Source: an uncultured Saprospiraceae bacterium (GTDB lineage Bacteria > Bacteroidota > Bacteroidia > Chitinophagales > Saprospiraceae). From it: DNA of 62,091 nucleotides. Numbering within the stretch: position 1 is the stretch's first letter; the number at the start of each line of letters is the position of its first letter. The position numbers and the translations under genes are program-made. Below, piece after piece: positions 25,574-35,004 of this stretch. The DNA lies in contig CAKZVJ010000197.1 of the NCBI GenBank assembly GCA_937923345.1, positions 1 to 62,091 on the forward strand, written 5' to 3'. The notes beneath the pieces were generated by a model. That model made no database searches. It saw only the letters and a list, made by a program, of their open reading frames with translations, and had not been told where the DNA came from.

Positions 25574-28330
25574 TTAATTCATGATGACCTTATTGGTATA
25601 TATTTTTCCATCACCAGCGATCACTTGTATGAAATATATACCAGGTACCATATTGTTATTTCTCTCTAAATTGAATGTATTCAAGCCTGATAGTAGTGTT
25701 CCACTTTCAGAGGACAGTAGTCTACCCGATGCATCAGTCAACTTCATTTCAAAGTTGGTGACTACCTCAGAATTAATAAAGTACTGAGTAGTAGTTGTAA
25801 ATGGATTCGGTTGCACAATCAATTCTCCATCTCCAGGATCAGCACCTAAGGTTGGTATTTGACCATTATTGAAATTTAAATTTCTCAGGCTTACGTTTAT
25901 GTTTTGTGTTTGACCTTCATGGTTCACAAGTTCAAATACAACCATTTTGACGTCTGTCCAATCTATCTTTTCCGAAAACTGTGTTTTCGACAAGTGATAC
26001 TTTGTATTTTCTTCCGTCAATCGTACAGCAGCTCTAGGTTGATTTTCCCACAAGACTATTCCTTCTTTAACCAATACAACATTCACAATCGCATTACCAG
26101 ATCCATCGAATGAAAAGTTGTTATACTGGTCTAAGTCTACCGGCCTAAACTTTGGTCCTAATCCTCTAAAAATATTTATAGAAGAATTCATCTCCGCCTC
26201 TAAGGATACGTTTCTATTTAAGGCATAGATTGTATTATCCTCTACCGCATCTGAGCCAGAGATCTCATACGACTTTACCTCGTTCTTATTATTGTCAAAC
26301 TCAGTTCCCCATGGACCATCAGCAAAAAATAAGTCATCCATTGCGCCATGTTCTGTAGAGATTCTACATCCGATATCATAGACATCTTTCATGTCGATAC
26401 TGATCATATCTCTTAATCCTTTTTCTAGAGTATAGTCAATTTTTATATCCTGAGCATTGTCCAACTCTGTTGCGGACTTCTTCCCTTCCAGCGTTATATT
26501 TTGACTTTGAGCCTTATTGACTAGGTATAAATTCAATTTATCATTGACTATTTTTCCGTGACTCACAAAAACTCTTGGTGGTGTACTGACTTCAATTGAA
26601 GTGATATTACTAAATTGATTAATTCTATCAAATGTACCATCTATCAGCTTAATTAAGGTTTCCATACTATTGGTCCAGATTTGGAAATTATACATCTCAG
26701 CTTGAGTAGTATATCTTTCTTTCAGCCAGTGATTTTCGATGTGTGCCCCTTTTTCATTAATATATGCTGCGAAAGAAACGGCGTATTCAATATTACCATT
26801 CGCCTGTAAAAGTTCAGTTACGATCAGTTGGTTCCCATCATAGAATAGAGTAGAAATATCTTTTATTTGCGCTCCATCCAATCGATCACAGATATACTTA
26901 GAGTGTTCGTAGGTATCATTCTCAGTCTTCAACAAAAGTATTGTAGCCAGTCTTCTATCTCCGCTAATATAATCTGCACTAAATACCTCAGTTGCATTGG
27001 TGATGTGCACGAGATCTTTTGGAGAAGTTACCTGTGCAATAGTTTCTGGCAATACATCCGTTGGGATAAATATAGACATGTCAAATCCTGTTCTTTGATT
27101 TGGATCGATGTCTCGCTGTTGGAATGTAGGATACTCTTTAAATCCAACATCATTTTTCTTTCTTACAAAATTACGCTGCGCTATGGCTAGACCAAGTCTG
27201 CGATTACTTTCCAGACCACCTTCATCTCCTTGACTAGAATTACATTGTGGATCTTCACCGTCTACCAAACCATCTCCGTTATCATCAACCCCATTATCAC
27301 AAATCTCTACACAGGTAGTGATTTGTTGGCACTCTGCGTCTGCGCAATCTATGAAACCGTCTCCATCATCATCGATCCCATTATTACAAATTTCTACTAG
27401 ACAAGTATTTGAATTTAAACAATCTGGATCTTCACAATCAATCAGCCCATCTCCATCATCATCAATTCCATTATCACAATCTATTTCAAATGGTGGCAAG
27501 GCAGCTCCACAATTAAATCCATCATTAGAACTTAAGTTGGCGGTAGCATTCATAACCTCGGTAGCAACTCTAGTTTCAATATCTATAGAATATATTTTTC
27601 CTGACACACCGTTGGCAGCAAATAAACTACCATCTCGATTAGCCCATACTGCTCCATAATATCCATCGTCATTATTTATAGGACCGACTAGATCTGTATA
27701 AACTACTTCCTCTGTGTCTGGATTTATGGAAATTAATCGATTATCATTTCCAACTGCGTATAAATTTCTGTCGCCGTAGTGAAATGCAAAATCAGTACCT
27801 CCTGGGTAGGGGATACCTGTATCTTCCCAAGCCAATGTAGCCTGATTCAAATCTATTTTTAGAATGTTTCCTTCAAGATTAGCGAGATACATAATTCCTC
27901 CATCATCTATGGTCGCCATAAAATATACTGAACTGCCAGGAAGCACTAAACCAAGACTACCAAGACTTCCATTATTTCCTACCAATACCAGTATGTGATT
28001 GCCATTCGATATCGCTGACGCATATACATGACCATCTATCGGATTCATTGCAGCACCATTTATTGCGTTGACGCCATTTAGTCTGAATATATCAGTATAG
28101 AATTGATTTTCGATATCTAGTGTAGCAAGAAATCTATTATTAATTACTTGATAAAATCTTTCATCACATTCAAAACAAAAAGCATACGTTTCACAATCTG
28201 AATCATGACAGTCAATTGCTCCATCTCCATCATCATCAATTCGATTAAAGCAAATTTCGACCTGTGCATTTATGGACATTACGGAACAGCTACATATCAA
28301 ATAAAACAAAAATTGGTAAAATCTATTCAT
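25574..28330 (-). CDS. Secreted T9SS protein with DGDG calcium-type repeats
   Basis: Protein of 918 residues with signal peptide, an Asp-rich repeat after residue 22, then a beta-propeller-like region (GHVYASAISNG, LYAVGNDNRLISINPDTEEV). Three further repeats of the type EICNNGIDDDGDGFIDC follow near residues 285-375. These are MopE/thrombospondin-3-like motifs that should bind calcium. A long central part resembles nothing I know. The end is a type A T9SS sorting domain (VQPNPFTTTTQYFI to GIYFIQVIAGDGKIYTNKVI). Probably a large surface or released protein. It lies 161 bases upstream of the TPR-barrel operon on the same strand, with only a weak hairpin between them. Confidence 0.82.
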   Translation of the reverse strand: MNRFYQFLFYLICSCSVMSINAQVEICFNRIDDDGDGAIDCHDSDCETYAFCFECDERFYQVINNRFLATLDIENQFYTDIFRLNGVNAINGAAMNPIDGHVYASAISNGNHILVLVGNNGSLGSLGLVLPGSSVYFMATIDDGGIMYLANLEGNILKIDLNQATLAWEDTGIPYPGGTDFAFHYGDRNLYAVGNDNRLISINPDTEEVVYTDLVGPINNDDGYYGAVWANRDGSLFAANGVSGKIYSIDIETRVATEVMNATANLSSNDGFNCGAALPPFEIDCDNGIDDDGDGLIDCEDPDCLNSNTCLVEICNNGIDDDGDGFIDCADAECQQITTCVEICDNGVDDNGDGLVDGEDPQCNSSQGDEGGLESNRRLGLAIAQRNFVRKKNDVGFKEYPTFQQRDIDPNQRTGFDMSIFIPTDVLPETIAQVTSPKDLVHITNATEVFSADYISGDRRLATILLLKTENDTYEHSKYICDRLDGAQIKDISTLFYDGNQLIVTELLQANGNIEYAVSFAAYINEKGAHIENHWLKERYTTQAEMYNFQIWTNSMETLIKLIDGTFDRINQFSNITSIEVSTPPRVFVSHGKIVNDKLNLYLVNKAQSQNITLEGKKSATELDNAQDIKIDYTLEKGLRDMISIDMKDVYDIGCRISTEHGAMDDLFFADGPWGTEFDNNKNEVKSYEISGSDAVEDNTIYALNRNVSLEAEMNSSINIFRGLGPKFRPVDLDQYNNFSFDGSGNAIVNVVLVKEGIVLWENQPRAAVRLTEENTKYHLSKTQFSEKIDWTDVKMVVFELVNHEGQTQNINVSLRNLNFNNGQIPTLGADPGDGELIVQPNPFTTTTQYFINSEVVTNFEMKLTDASGRLLSSESGTLLSGLNTFNLERNNNMVPGIYFIQVIAGDGKIYTNKVIMN

Positions 28331-28825
28331 ATCAGTTATTAAGTTGAATAGGGGGCACTCTTTCTAACATTACAATGATGCACTGAATATTTAATATTGA
28401 CTAAAGCATTTTGATGATAACTGTGACTAGGTCAAAAATTCTTATATGACTTGCTTTGTAAACAGATTATTATATGTATAATTTTCCTCTTGCGTACTTT
28501 ATTAAGGTACACCAATATTTGTAAGTGGATTAAAGATATATCACTGTATTCTTTATGTTTGGAGCAATAATGTGACTAAGAAATTGGTACTTATTTAGAA
28601 GATTGTTTTGAATTAATTGATATGTATATTTCATATATCAGACACTATTTTCGCCACTTAGTTTAGCAGACACTTTTATGCAGTTTTTTTTTAGCTTAAC
28701 TGAATGACTGGGAGATTACGAAGTAAAGCAATAATTAGAAGCAAAATAATTCCATAAGAATTATGTTTTTGTCCAATGAATGAGCTTGATAGCCTTAGCC
28801 TGTATTGAATATTGCTGCTATTTAT
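28331..28825. other. Intergenic region with no supported gene
   Basis: AT-rich stretch of about 495 bases upstream of the 918-residue secreted protein (minus strand). It must carry that gene's promoter, but I see no exact TAnnTTTG on the minus strand near the start. No reading frame, RNA fold or repeat is evident before the REP-like copy that starts at about 28826. Confidence 0.5.
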
Positions 28826-29010
28826 TTGGGGACTCCACCAAGTAGTGTACTCATCCACTCCGTTCCTTCCTACCCTACGGTGTCGGGTCTTTCGCTAATA
28901 CCGACGAAAAAGTCGGATCCGCTTCACCCCCTAGTCTCTTACGCACTCCGTTTGTCGAGCTTGCCTATCGGCCGGCAAAGCCGGGTCACCTTTGGTGAGT
29001 CGCGACTATT
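28826..29010 (+). repeat. REP-like element, diverged copy
   Basis: Starts TTTGGGGACTCCACC. It has the shared GTGTCGGGTCTTTCGCTA block and the hairpin CCGAC-GAAAAA-GTCGG (28901-28916), then TCCGCTTCACCC and GCTTGCCTATCGGCC, which also occurs in the 9697 copy (GCTTGCCTATCGG). The first stem is degenerate. Confidence 0.7.
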
Positions 29011-29078
29011 TACTATGCAGTCTTAACTATTTTGGATTTGAACTTCAGATTTTAATTGTGTTTTTTCTATATCACATG

Positions 29079-29924
29079 TTACTGCGTAGAAATTTTTTGT
29101 AACCATGCAACCAATTGCTTACGCATAGCATTGTCCGTATGCGCCCATGCTGCAGTATCTAAGTGTGATGCATCAGCAAGAGTAGTGTACTCCATATATC
29201 CTGGATGTAATTTTTCGAACTGAGTTTGGAAAGAGTAAGAAGCATTATACTGAACCAGAGCATCTAGTTTTCCATGCACACACAAAATCGGAATGGGTAA
29301 GCTTCCTTTTAAATGTTGAATAGGAGAGGCACTATTAAATCGATTTGAATTTTGTCTTCCTGCGTATCTATAAAGTACAGGAGTACTTTTCATTTGGCTT
29401 AAATCTAGAGGAGGGGCATAAAGAAACATACCACTAAAATTTTCTTGCGTAAATTTAGATTTCTTAAGGAGTTCACTTTGAAAGTAAATTAAAGCTGCAA
29501 GGTTTGCCCCAGCACTGATACCTCCTAGTATGATTTTATCTATACACTGGATTTTGGATTCTGTAGCAAGTACATGGAGTTTGTCAAGCATTAGGCTTAA
29601 GTCCTCTAGAATGTGGTCGGCATTGTATCTAGGTACTTTCCGATAACATGGCATAACAACCTGATATCCAAGACTAGTAAATAGGGCTGCTTTTTTTACA
29701 AAAAAATCCGGCTTCCCAAATATCCAACCACCCCCATGATAATAAATGATTAGTGGTTTATGAGGGTCAACCATGACAGGACTGTACAAAACAAGGTATT
29801 GACTAGGGTGGTCCCCGTAGGATATTTTTTCATTTATCACACGGTCCGCAGCGGTGAGCGCCCTGGTCTTTTTCCAATACGCCATGATTTGATAAAATTC
29901 GTAAATGAGAGTCCCTTTCAGCAT
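29079..29924 (-). CDS. Alpha/beta hydrolase, HSL/esterase-like
   Basis: Protein of 281 residues from the second of two adjacent ATGs. The oxyanion motif YYHGGGWIFG (HGGGW) and the nucleophile elbow GGISAGANLAAL (Ser in GxSxG-like context) identify the hormone-sensitive-lipase/BD-FAE branch. The acid and base are likely the Asp of VHGKLDALV and the His of DASHLD. No signal peptide, so cytoplasmic; substrate unknown. The start is set by a -7 box, TATATTTG, that ends 1 base before the first ATG (29927) and 4 bases before the second (29924), matching the spacing of other leaderless genes here. Confidence 0.88.
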   Translation of the reverse strand: MLKGTLIYEFYQIMAYWKKTRALTAADRVINEKISYGDHPSQYLVLYSPVMVDPHKPLIIYYHGGGWIFGKPDFFVKKAALFTSLGYQVVMPCYRKVPRYNADHILEDLSLMLDKLHVLATESKIQCIDKIILGGISAGANLAALIYFQSELLKKSKFTQENFSGMFLYAPPLDLSQMKSTPVLYRYAGRQNSNRFNSASPIQHLKGSLPIPILCVHGKLDALVQYNASYSFQTQFEKLHPGYMEYTTLADASHLDTAAWAHTDNAMRKQLVAWLQKISTQ

Positions 29925-29928
29925 CATT

Positions 29929-29936
29929 CAAATATA
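29929..29936 (-). promoter_or_regulatory. -7 box directly before the esterase start
   Basis: TATATTTG on the minus strand matches TAnnTTTG and ends 4 bases before the ATG at 29924. Transcription would start at or near the start codon, so the mRNA is predicted leaderless. Confidence 0.5.
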
Positions 29937-30015
29937 AAGAAACTTTAACATAACAGTCACACATAATTACTGGCTTGGTACGTTTTATGAGAGTATATAT
30001 TAAACCATTTTACAT

Positions 30016-31065
30016 ATGAAATTGCAGAATTCCTTTCTACTAGCCATATTCATCCTTGCTTTATCTTGGTCCTGTAAACCCGATGACGGAATGAACGTCA
30101 TTACTGAAAATAATGACCCAAGCCAGTTTGAAATTGTCATTCAAAATCAATTTGTTACTCCGCCTTCAAAGGTATCTATATTTTATAGAGTTATAGATGG
30201 GATAGGAAATCCGGTATCTAATTTAACAGAAAGTGATTTTACCATTTTTGAAAGAGGTAGGAATGATACGGAATTCAAATTAATCTCGGAGGATGAGGCA
30301 GAAAGAAATATCTCTGACAACAAAGATATCTTCAGAAACAACGTAGTACTATTGTTGGACTTGAGTGGATCCGTTGTGAACAATGACCTGGATGCCCTCA
30401 AAATATCTTCTGCTCAATTTGTAAATAACTTGTTGAGTACCGACAATTCCTCTACCAAGATTGGAATCTTTTGGTTTGATGGGGTAGATGTGTTGCATGA
30501 GTTGATTGGTTTTACGAGCGATCTAGGAAGGCTGACAGATGCCATTGACAATATGAATGCTGGACTTTCCTCAGATAGGTCTACTGATCTTTTTGGTGCT
30601 ATATTAAAAGGTACTGCTAAGGCCCAAAATGCAATCGCCGATAACAACGCGAGCGGTTTCCAATCAGCTGCCTCTGTCATCACATTTACGGATGGATCAG
30701 ATCAAGCGGCAAGATATCTGCGTAGCGATGCTATACAAGCAGTAGAGGAAGCATCTGCAGAAATTGACTTTTATACTATTGGTTTAGGCGCAGAGATTGA
30801 CGATGAAATACTTCATGCTCTAGGACCTAAAAGCGCTTTATCAACAGATAATCCTGCGGAGCTTTCAGACAAGTTTCAAGAAATTTCAAATGCTATCTTT
30901 GATGAAGCAAATAGTTTTTATCTATTTGAATATTGTACTCCTAAGAGAGATGGTTCTGGTGAGAATGGACTTAGGATAGAAGTAAGAAATGCCGTAGGAG
31001 AAGGTGCTGTAAATACCACTTTCAATGCGGACGGTTTTGAAAGCGGCGTTTGCTCTTTCTTCTAA
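30016..31065 (+). CDS. Lipoprotein with von Willebrand factor A domain
   Basis: Protein of 349 residues. A lipoprotein signal (AIFILALSWSC) is followed by a short beta domain and then a VWA domain with the MIDAS residues DLSGS (in NNVVLLLDLSGSVV) and the later acidic/Thr pair around VITFTDGSDQA. VWA domains bind a metal and mediate protein contacts; adhesive or scaffolding use at the cell surface is likely but unproven. It ends in a Cys near the C-terminus (SGVCSFF). Single gene, convergent with the DUF1801 gene. Confidence 0.82.
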   Translation: MKLQNSFLLAIFILALSWSCKPDDGMNVITENNDPSQFEIVIQNQFVTPPSKVSIFYRVIDGIGNPVSNLTESDFTIFERGRNDTEFKLISEDEAERNISDNKDIFRNNVVLLLDLSGSVVNNDLDALKISSAQFVNNLLSTDNSSTKIGIFWFDGVDVLHELIGFTSDLGRLTDAIDNMNAGLSSDRSTDLFGAILKGTAKAQNAIADNNASGFQSAASVITFTDGSDQAARYLRSDAIQAVEEASAEIDFYTIGLGAEIDDEILHALGPKSALSTDNPAELSDKFQEISNAIFDEANSFYLFEYCTPKRDGSGENGLRIEVRNAVGEGAVNTTFNADGFESGVCSFF

Positions 31066-31168
31066 TCTTTAAAATCTAAAAGTGCCGTATGAGAATAGTT
31101 CGCAGTATTGCTAGGCGGAAAAATTTATTCTGGTAACAGAAAATAGAAATTTGATTTAAGGCTAGTAT

Positions 31169-31594
31169 TTATTGGTGCCATCTAGCATCTTTACTTTTTT
31201 CGATGAGCTGTCTCAGAATAGCTAAATCTATATCTGCTAATTTGTTGATGTATAAACAGCCTTTTCCAAATTTACATTTGCCGAGCTTGCTCAAAATTTC
31301 TTCCTCCTTGGAAATGTCAAATGTGAGGTATACTGTGAGTTTATTTTTCCTTGGGGCAAAGCCAACATGAAACCACTCGTATTCTTCTTTGCTGTTTTTT
31401 CTATGGTATTTGTATTTTCCGAATCCAATAAAATAATTGTCTCCCCATACTTTTGGTTCGAATCCAGTGATTTCTTGGATTGTTTGCAAAAGTATCTGGC
31501 TATCCTCTCTTTTGGACTTATTATCTATCGATGCTATAAATTTAGAGACGCTTTTCTTAGTCTCTTTGTTTACCAATCCTGCCATGATTTTCAT
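31169..31594 (-). CDS. DUF1801 (YdhG-like) domain protein
   Basis: Protein of 141 residues. The pattern DSQILLQTIQEITGFEPKVW, GFGKYKYHRKNSKEEYEWFHVGFAP, and KGCLYINKLADIDLAILRQL is that of DUF1801/YdhG-like proteins, a small cytoplasmic fold related to frataxin-like iron chaperone proposals in Bacillus (Fra). Function in this group is not settled. The start may be Met1 or the Met at residue 4. No operon partner. Confidence 0.85.
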   Translation of the reverse strand: MKIMAGLVNKETKKSVSKFIASIDNKSKREDSQILLQTIQEITGFEPKVWGDNYFIGFGKYKYHRKNSKEEYEWFHVGFAPRKNKLTVYLTFDISKEEEILSKLGKCKFGKGCLYINKLADIDLAILRQLIEKSKDARWHQ

Positions 31595-31758
31595 TATTTA
31601 TCTTCTCAGTAAAGTACAAATTATAGATAATAAATTGGTTTAGCTTTGACCAGATATTTTTATTCATTTTGTTTGTATTCGATTGCTAGATTTTATTCTA
31701 TGAATTGTTAATTTTGCTTTTAATATATAGATATCCTTAACTCAACTCATAATTTATT

Positions 31759-32433
31759 ATGGCGCATTTCACCAAATTGCAAGTCTTGACGCTTCTTGAA
31801 GATCAAGGAATGGTTCCCTTATTTTATAATCCTGATATTGAACTTGGTAAGCAGGTTGTGAAAGCTGTATATGATGGTGGTGGAAGAGTGATAGAGTTTA
31901 CAAACCGAGGTGATTTTGCTCATGAAGTGTTTGGCGCATTAAACAAATATTGTCTAGCAGAATTGCCTGGTATGATGTTAGGAGTTGGTTCCATCGTCGA
32001 TACAGGAACTGCAGCCCTATACATGCAGCTAGGGGCCAATTTTATAGTGACTGCATCATTCAGAGCGGACATTGCTAAGACTTGCAATAGACGTAAAATA
32101 CCATACATGCCAGGATGTGGTACTTTGACGGAGATAGGGCTAGCTGAAGAATCAGGAGTAGATATTGTGAAGCTGTTCCCAGGAAGTACGTATGGACCAG
32201 GATTTGTAAAATCAATAAAGGCGCCTCAACCATGGACTACCATTATGCCTACTGGAGGTGTATCACCAACCGAGGAGAATCTTACTGCATGGTTTGATGC
32301 AGGAGTTACTTGCGTAGGTATGGGTTCAAAATTGATCGGAAAAGATATATTAGCCAACAAAGATTTTGCTAGACTAGAAAGTCGTACAAAAGATACCTTG
32401 GCCTTGATAAAGCGTATAAGAGGTAGAGCGTAG
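31759..32433 (+). CDS. eda: KDPG/KHG aldolase
   Basis: Class I aldolase of 224 residues that splits 2-keto-3-deoxy-6-phosphogluconate into pyruvate and glyceraldehyde-3-phosphate, or acts on 4-hydroxy-2-oxoglutarate. The Schiff-base Lys lies in VDIVKLFPGS. The catalytic Glu region is RVIEFTNRGD, and the phosphate site is TIMPTGGVSP. The family's length is about 210-220. No dehydratase (edd) or sugar kinase gene is adjacent, so the pathway it serves (Entner-Doudoroff or uronate breakdown) cannot be read from here. Its stop is two bases from the convergent hemJ-like gene. Confidence 0.92.
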   Translation: MAHFTKLQVLTLLEDQGMVPLFYNPDIELGKQVVKAVYDGGGRVIEFTNRGDFAHEVFGALNKYCLAELPGMMLGVGSIVDTGTAALYMQLGANFIVTASFRADIAKTCNRRKIPYMPGCGTLTEIGLAEESGVDIVKLFPGSTYGPGFVKSIKAPQPWTTIMPTGGVSPTEENLTAWFDAGVTCVGMGSKLIGKDILANKDFARLESRTKDTLALIKRIRGRA

Positions 32434-32434
32434 T

Positions 32435-32986
32435 TTATTTGGCTTCTGATTTTCGATGTCTTAGTTTCTTGTAAAACTTAGCGATAAAATAAATGCTGAC
32501 CATAAAAGCTAGGATGTAGGGCAGTGTACCTACAAATTCACTTGTACTGCGCAGTGTAGCGAGAAGTACAATTGCCAGCAGTAGGATAGAGGGCAGTTCG
32601 TTGAAGAGTCTAAAACTAAAGGCAGACATCACAAAGTCACCTTGTTCAAGCTTTTTGATTATAACGCCGCAATAGATATGATATGCCGTCAAAATAAGCA
32701 AAAGAACTATTTTGACATGCAGCCAAGTGTTGAGCTTGAACCACTCCATTCCATACAGATAAATCATACTGATACCACAAAACCAAGTGAGGATAGCAGC
32801 GGTGTTGCAAATGATGCTAAATACTCTTTTTTGCATCAGCGTAAACTGCTCTTTCAAGATCTTTCGTTTGGGTTCTTTTTCTCCGTCCGCCTCCACATGA
32901 TAGACGAACATTCTTACCAAATAAAATAAACCTGCAAACCAGGCTACGAAGCCAAAAATGTGTATCGCCTTGAAATAGAGAACCAT
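32435..32986 (-). CDS. hemJ: Protoporphyrinogen IX oxidase HemJ-like
   Basis: Membrane protein of 183 residues with four to five helices. It has the HemJ/UPF0093 pattern: first-helix His in FKAIHIFGFVAWFAGLFYL, then RMFVYH, and a conserved Lys in WLHVKIVLLLILTAYH. HemJ oxidises protoporphyrinogen IX to protoporphyrin IX in haem synthesis in organisms lacking HemG/HemY. The window also encodes HemL 4.4 kb away on the same strand, but they are not one operon. A TATGTTTG -7 box lies 19 bases before the ATG. Confidence 0.88.
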   Translation of the reverse strand: MVLYFKAIHIFGFVAWFAGLFYLVRMFVYHVEADGEKEPKRKILKEQFTLMQKRVFSIICNTAAILTWFCGISMIYLYGMEWFKLNTWLHVKIVLLLILTAYHIYCGVIIKKLEQGDFVMSAFSFRLFNELPSILLLAIVLLATLRSTSEFVGTLPYILAFMVSIYFIAKFYKKLRHRKSEAK

Positions 32987-33005
32987 TTGATTTTTTTAGG
33001 TGATA

Positions 33006-33013
33006 CAAACATA
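33006..33013 (-). promoter_or_regulatory. -7 box for hemJ
   Basis: The minus strand reads TATGTTTG, an exact TAnnTTTG, 19 bases before the ATG at 32986. The leader would be about 14 bases. Confidence 0.5.
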
Positions 33014-33159
33014 AAATATTTTCTCCCATCGAATAGGAAAATCAATGTAATAAATGCGTCAAGTCCTACTCAATTCTTGGTTAGATGCGAAAAAGTCAAG
33101 TACTGTGTAGAGTCAAAATGGCCTAGCGATGTGAAAGAAGCGCAATGAAATGGAGCTGT

Positions 33160-33288
33160 CTGAAAGACCGAAGCGTAGCGAAGTCTGTAACGTAGCGACC
33201 CTGACTGAGTGATGCGAAGCAATTGAGGTCCTGTGGACCTCAATAATGAAGAAACCGCTGCAAGCCTGCAGCGGGTGGGTAGGCCCCT
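33160..33288 (-). repeat. REP-like element, single unit
   Basis: Same type as each half of 7378-7640. It has GCGACCCTGACTGAGTG, a 10-bp hairpin ATTGAGGTCC/GGACCTCAAT (33222-33244), then CCGCTGCA/TGCAGCGG (33255-33274), and ends GTAGGCCCCTAAAAAA. On the minus strand this begins TTTTTTAGGGGCC, like the plus-strand copies. Confidence 0.8.
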
Positions 33289-33443
33289 AAAAAATAAAAG
33301 TAGATATCCATCACAATAGATCGAAGCAATTCTTGATTTATAACTTATTCTTGATTTAACTTGGATTCACTGACCCTATTAATGGCTTTATTCGTCTAAA
33401 AGCTTTGGATAGTAAAAGTAAAAATCGTTTTTTTGAGCACTGC

Positions 33444-34784
33444 ATGAAGCTAAACACCTCATATAGAGATATATTCTCACTTTCAGGACCAATAATGTTG
33501 GGTAGTGCTGTGCAGCAAATCATAGTCTTGACTGACGGGGTGTTTTTATATCATAAAAGTGAGGCAGATTTTGGGGCTATTGGGATTGTAAGCGCCTTTT
33601 ATCTAATGATTGCTGCGATCGGATACAATTTCTCAAAAGGAGGTCAAATCATGATAGCGCGTAGAGCCGGAGAAAACTTTCCTAAAAAGGTTGGACAGGT
33701 TTTTCAAGCAGCTCTAATTTTTGAATTTTTTCTAGCCATAGCCATGTTCTTGGTGATGCAATATGGAGGCTACTATATATTCTCATTGCTTACGGATAGT
33801 GATGTCCATTTTTACAAGTGTTTAGAATATTTAGAGTTTCGATCCTTCGGAGTTTTCTTTAGTTATGTAGGACTAAGTATCATAGCACTCTACACTGGTA
33901 TCTCTAGGACAAAATTTATTTTGATAGATTCCATCATCTTGGCCATTACAAATGTAGTCCTAAATTATGGATTTATTTTTGGACATTTTGGCTTGCCAGA
34001 ATTAGGAATACAAGGGGCGGGTATAGCAAGTACGATCGCTGAGGCTTTTGCTTTTTTTATATTTCTTATCTACATAGCATTTGATAAGAAAATTAGAAAA
34101 TACAGATTGTTTACGATTCCTAAGGTTATAGACATAGACGCCATAAAAACTCAAGTCCGAATCTCAGCGCCAGTGGTCGCCCAAGCTGTAGTGGGCTTAG
34201 GTTCAGGTTTTGTATTTTTAGGTCTAATTGACAATCTAGGAGAGAGGCCGTTAGCCATAACCAACGTAGTGCGTATCGTCTTTTTGGCCTTGTCAATCCC
34301 TACCTGGGGATTTACCTCTGGCGCCAATACTTTGGTTAGCAATTATATTGCTTTGGGTAAGGAAGATCAAATCATATCTTTGCTTTGGAAAATCAGTAAG
34401 ATATGCCTGTTGTGGACCTGTATTTTACTATTGCCTATATTGTTATTCCCCAAAATGATATTGTATCCACTTTTTGGAAAACAGGATATGTCACTCATTG
34501 CGGATGCAGAACCCATCTTTTACATCATGGGGATAATATTGTTGCTTTTTTCAGTGTCAGCAGTTTTCTTCAATGGACTTGCTGCTACTGGAGCCACTAG
34601 TTTTGGGCTATTGATTCAGACCCTTATCGTATTTATATACTTAGTTAATGTTTATGTCGTCATCGAGATTGTTGAAGGTGGTTTAGCATGGGCATGGGCA
34701 GCAGAAATCTTATACTGGGTCATCATTTTCATTGTATCTATTTGGTTTTTGAAATCAAAACGTTGGCTAAGCTTGAAAGTGTAA
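33444..34784 (+). CDS. MATE-family multidrug/toxin exporter
   Basis: Inner membrane protein of about 446 residues with 12 hydrophobic helices in two related halves. The opening DIFSLSGPIMLGSAVQQIIVLTDGVFL matches in pattern the MatE start (helix 1 with a P-x-x-x-G-x-x then D in helix 1). Family members exchange H+ or Na+ for cationic drugs; substrate unknown. The frame also has a TTG at 33405, but I prefer the ATG at 33444 (MKLNTSYRDIFSLS), just before the first helix. It lies 155 bases after the repeat at 33160-33288. Confidence 0.88.
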   Translation: MKLNTSYRDIFSLSGPIMLGSAVQQIIVLTDGVFLYHKSEADFGAIGIVSAFYLMIAAIGYNFSKGGQIMIARRAGENFPKKVGQVFQAALIFEFFLAIAMFLVMQYGGYYIFSLLTDSDVHFYKCLEYLEFRSFGVFFSYVGLSIIALYTGISRTKFILIDSIILAITNVVLNYGFIFGHFGLPELGIQGAGIASTIAEAFAFFIFLIYIAFDKKIRKYRLFTIPKVIDIDAIKTQVRISAPVVAQAVVGLGSGFVFLGLIDNLGERPLAITNVVRIVFLALSIPTWGFTSGANTLVSNYIALGKEDQIISLLWKISKICLLWTCILLLPILLFPKMILYPLFGKQDMSLIADAEPIFYIMGIILLLFSVSAVFFNGLAATGATSFGLLIQTLIVFIYLVNVYVVIEIVEGGLAWAWAAEILYWVIIFIVSIWFLKSKRWLSLKV

Positions 34785-35004
34785 ATTTGGACAACACGAC
34801 ACATGGGTGATCCATATGGCTTAGCCTGCTTATTTGTGTTAAATAACTGTAAGATTTGTTAATAGCGATTTCGCTAATATGTACGTCAAAAAAGTACCCT
34901 ATTAAGGTTATTTTTAACAATAAAAATTAACATTTTTTGACTTGAGCATTGAAAGGAGCTATCTTAGGTCTCTGTGCTTAAACACTGCAGGAATTTAAAT
35001 TCCC

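Noticed and set aside
28805-29026. 73-codon frame on the plus strand
   Set aside because: Covers the REP-like copy at 28826-29010.
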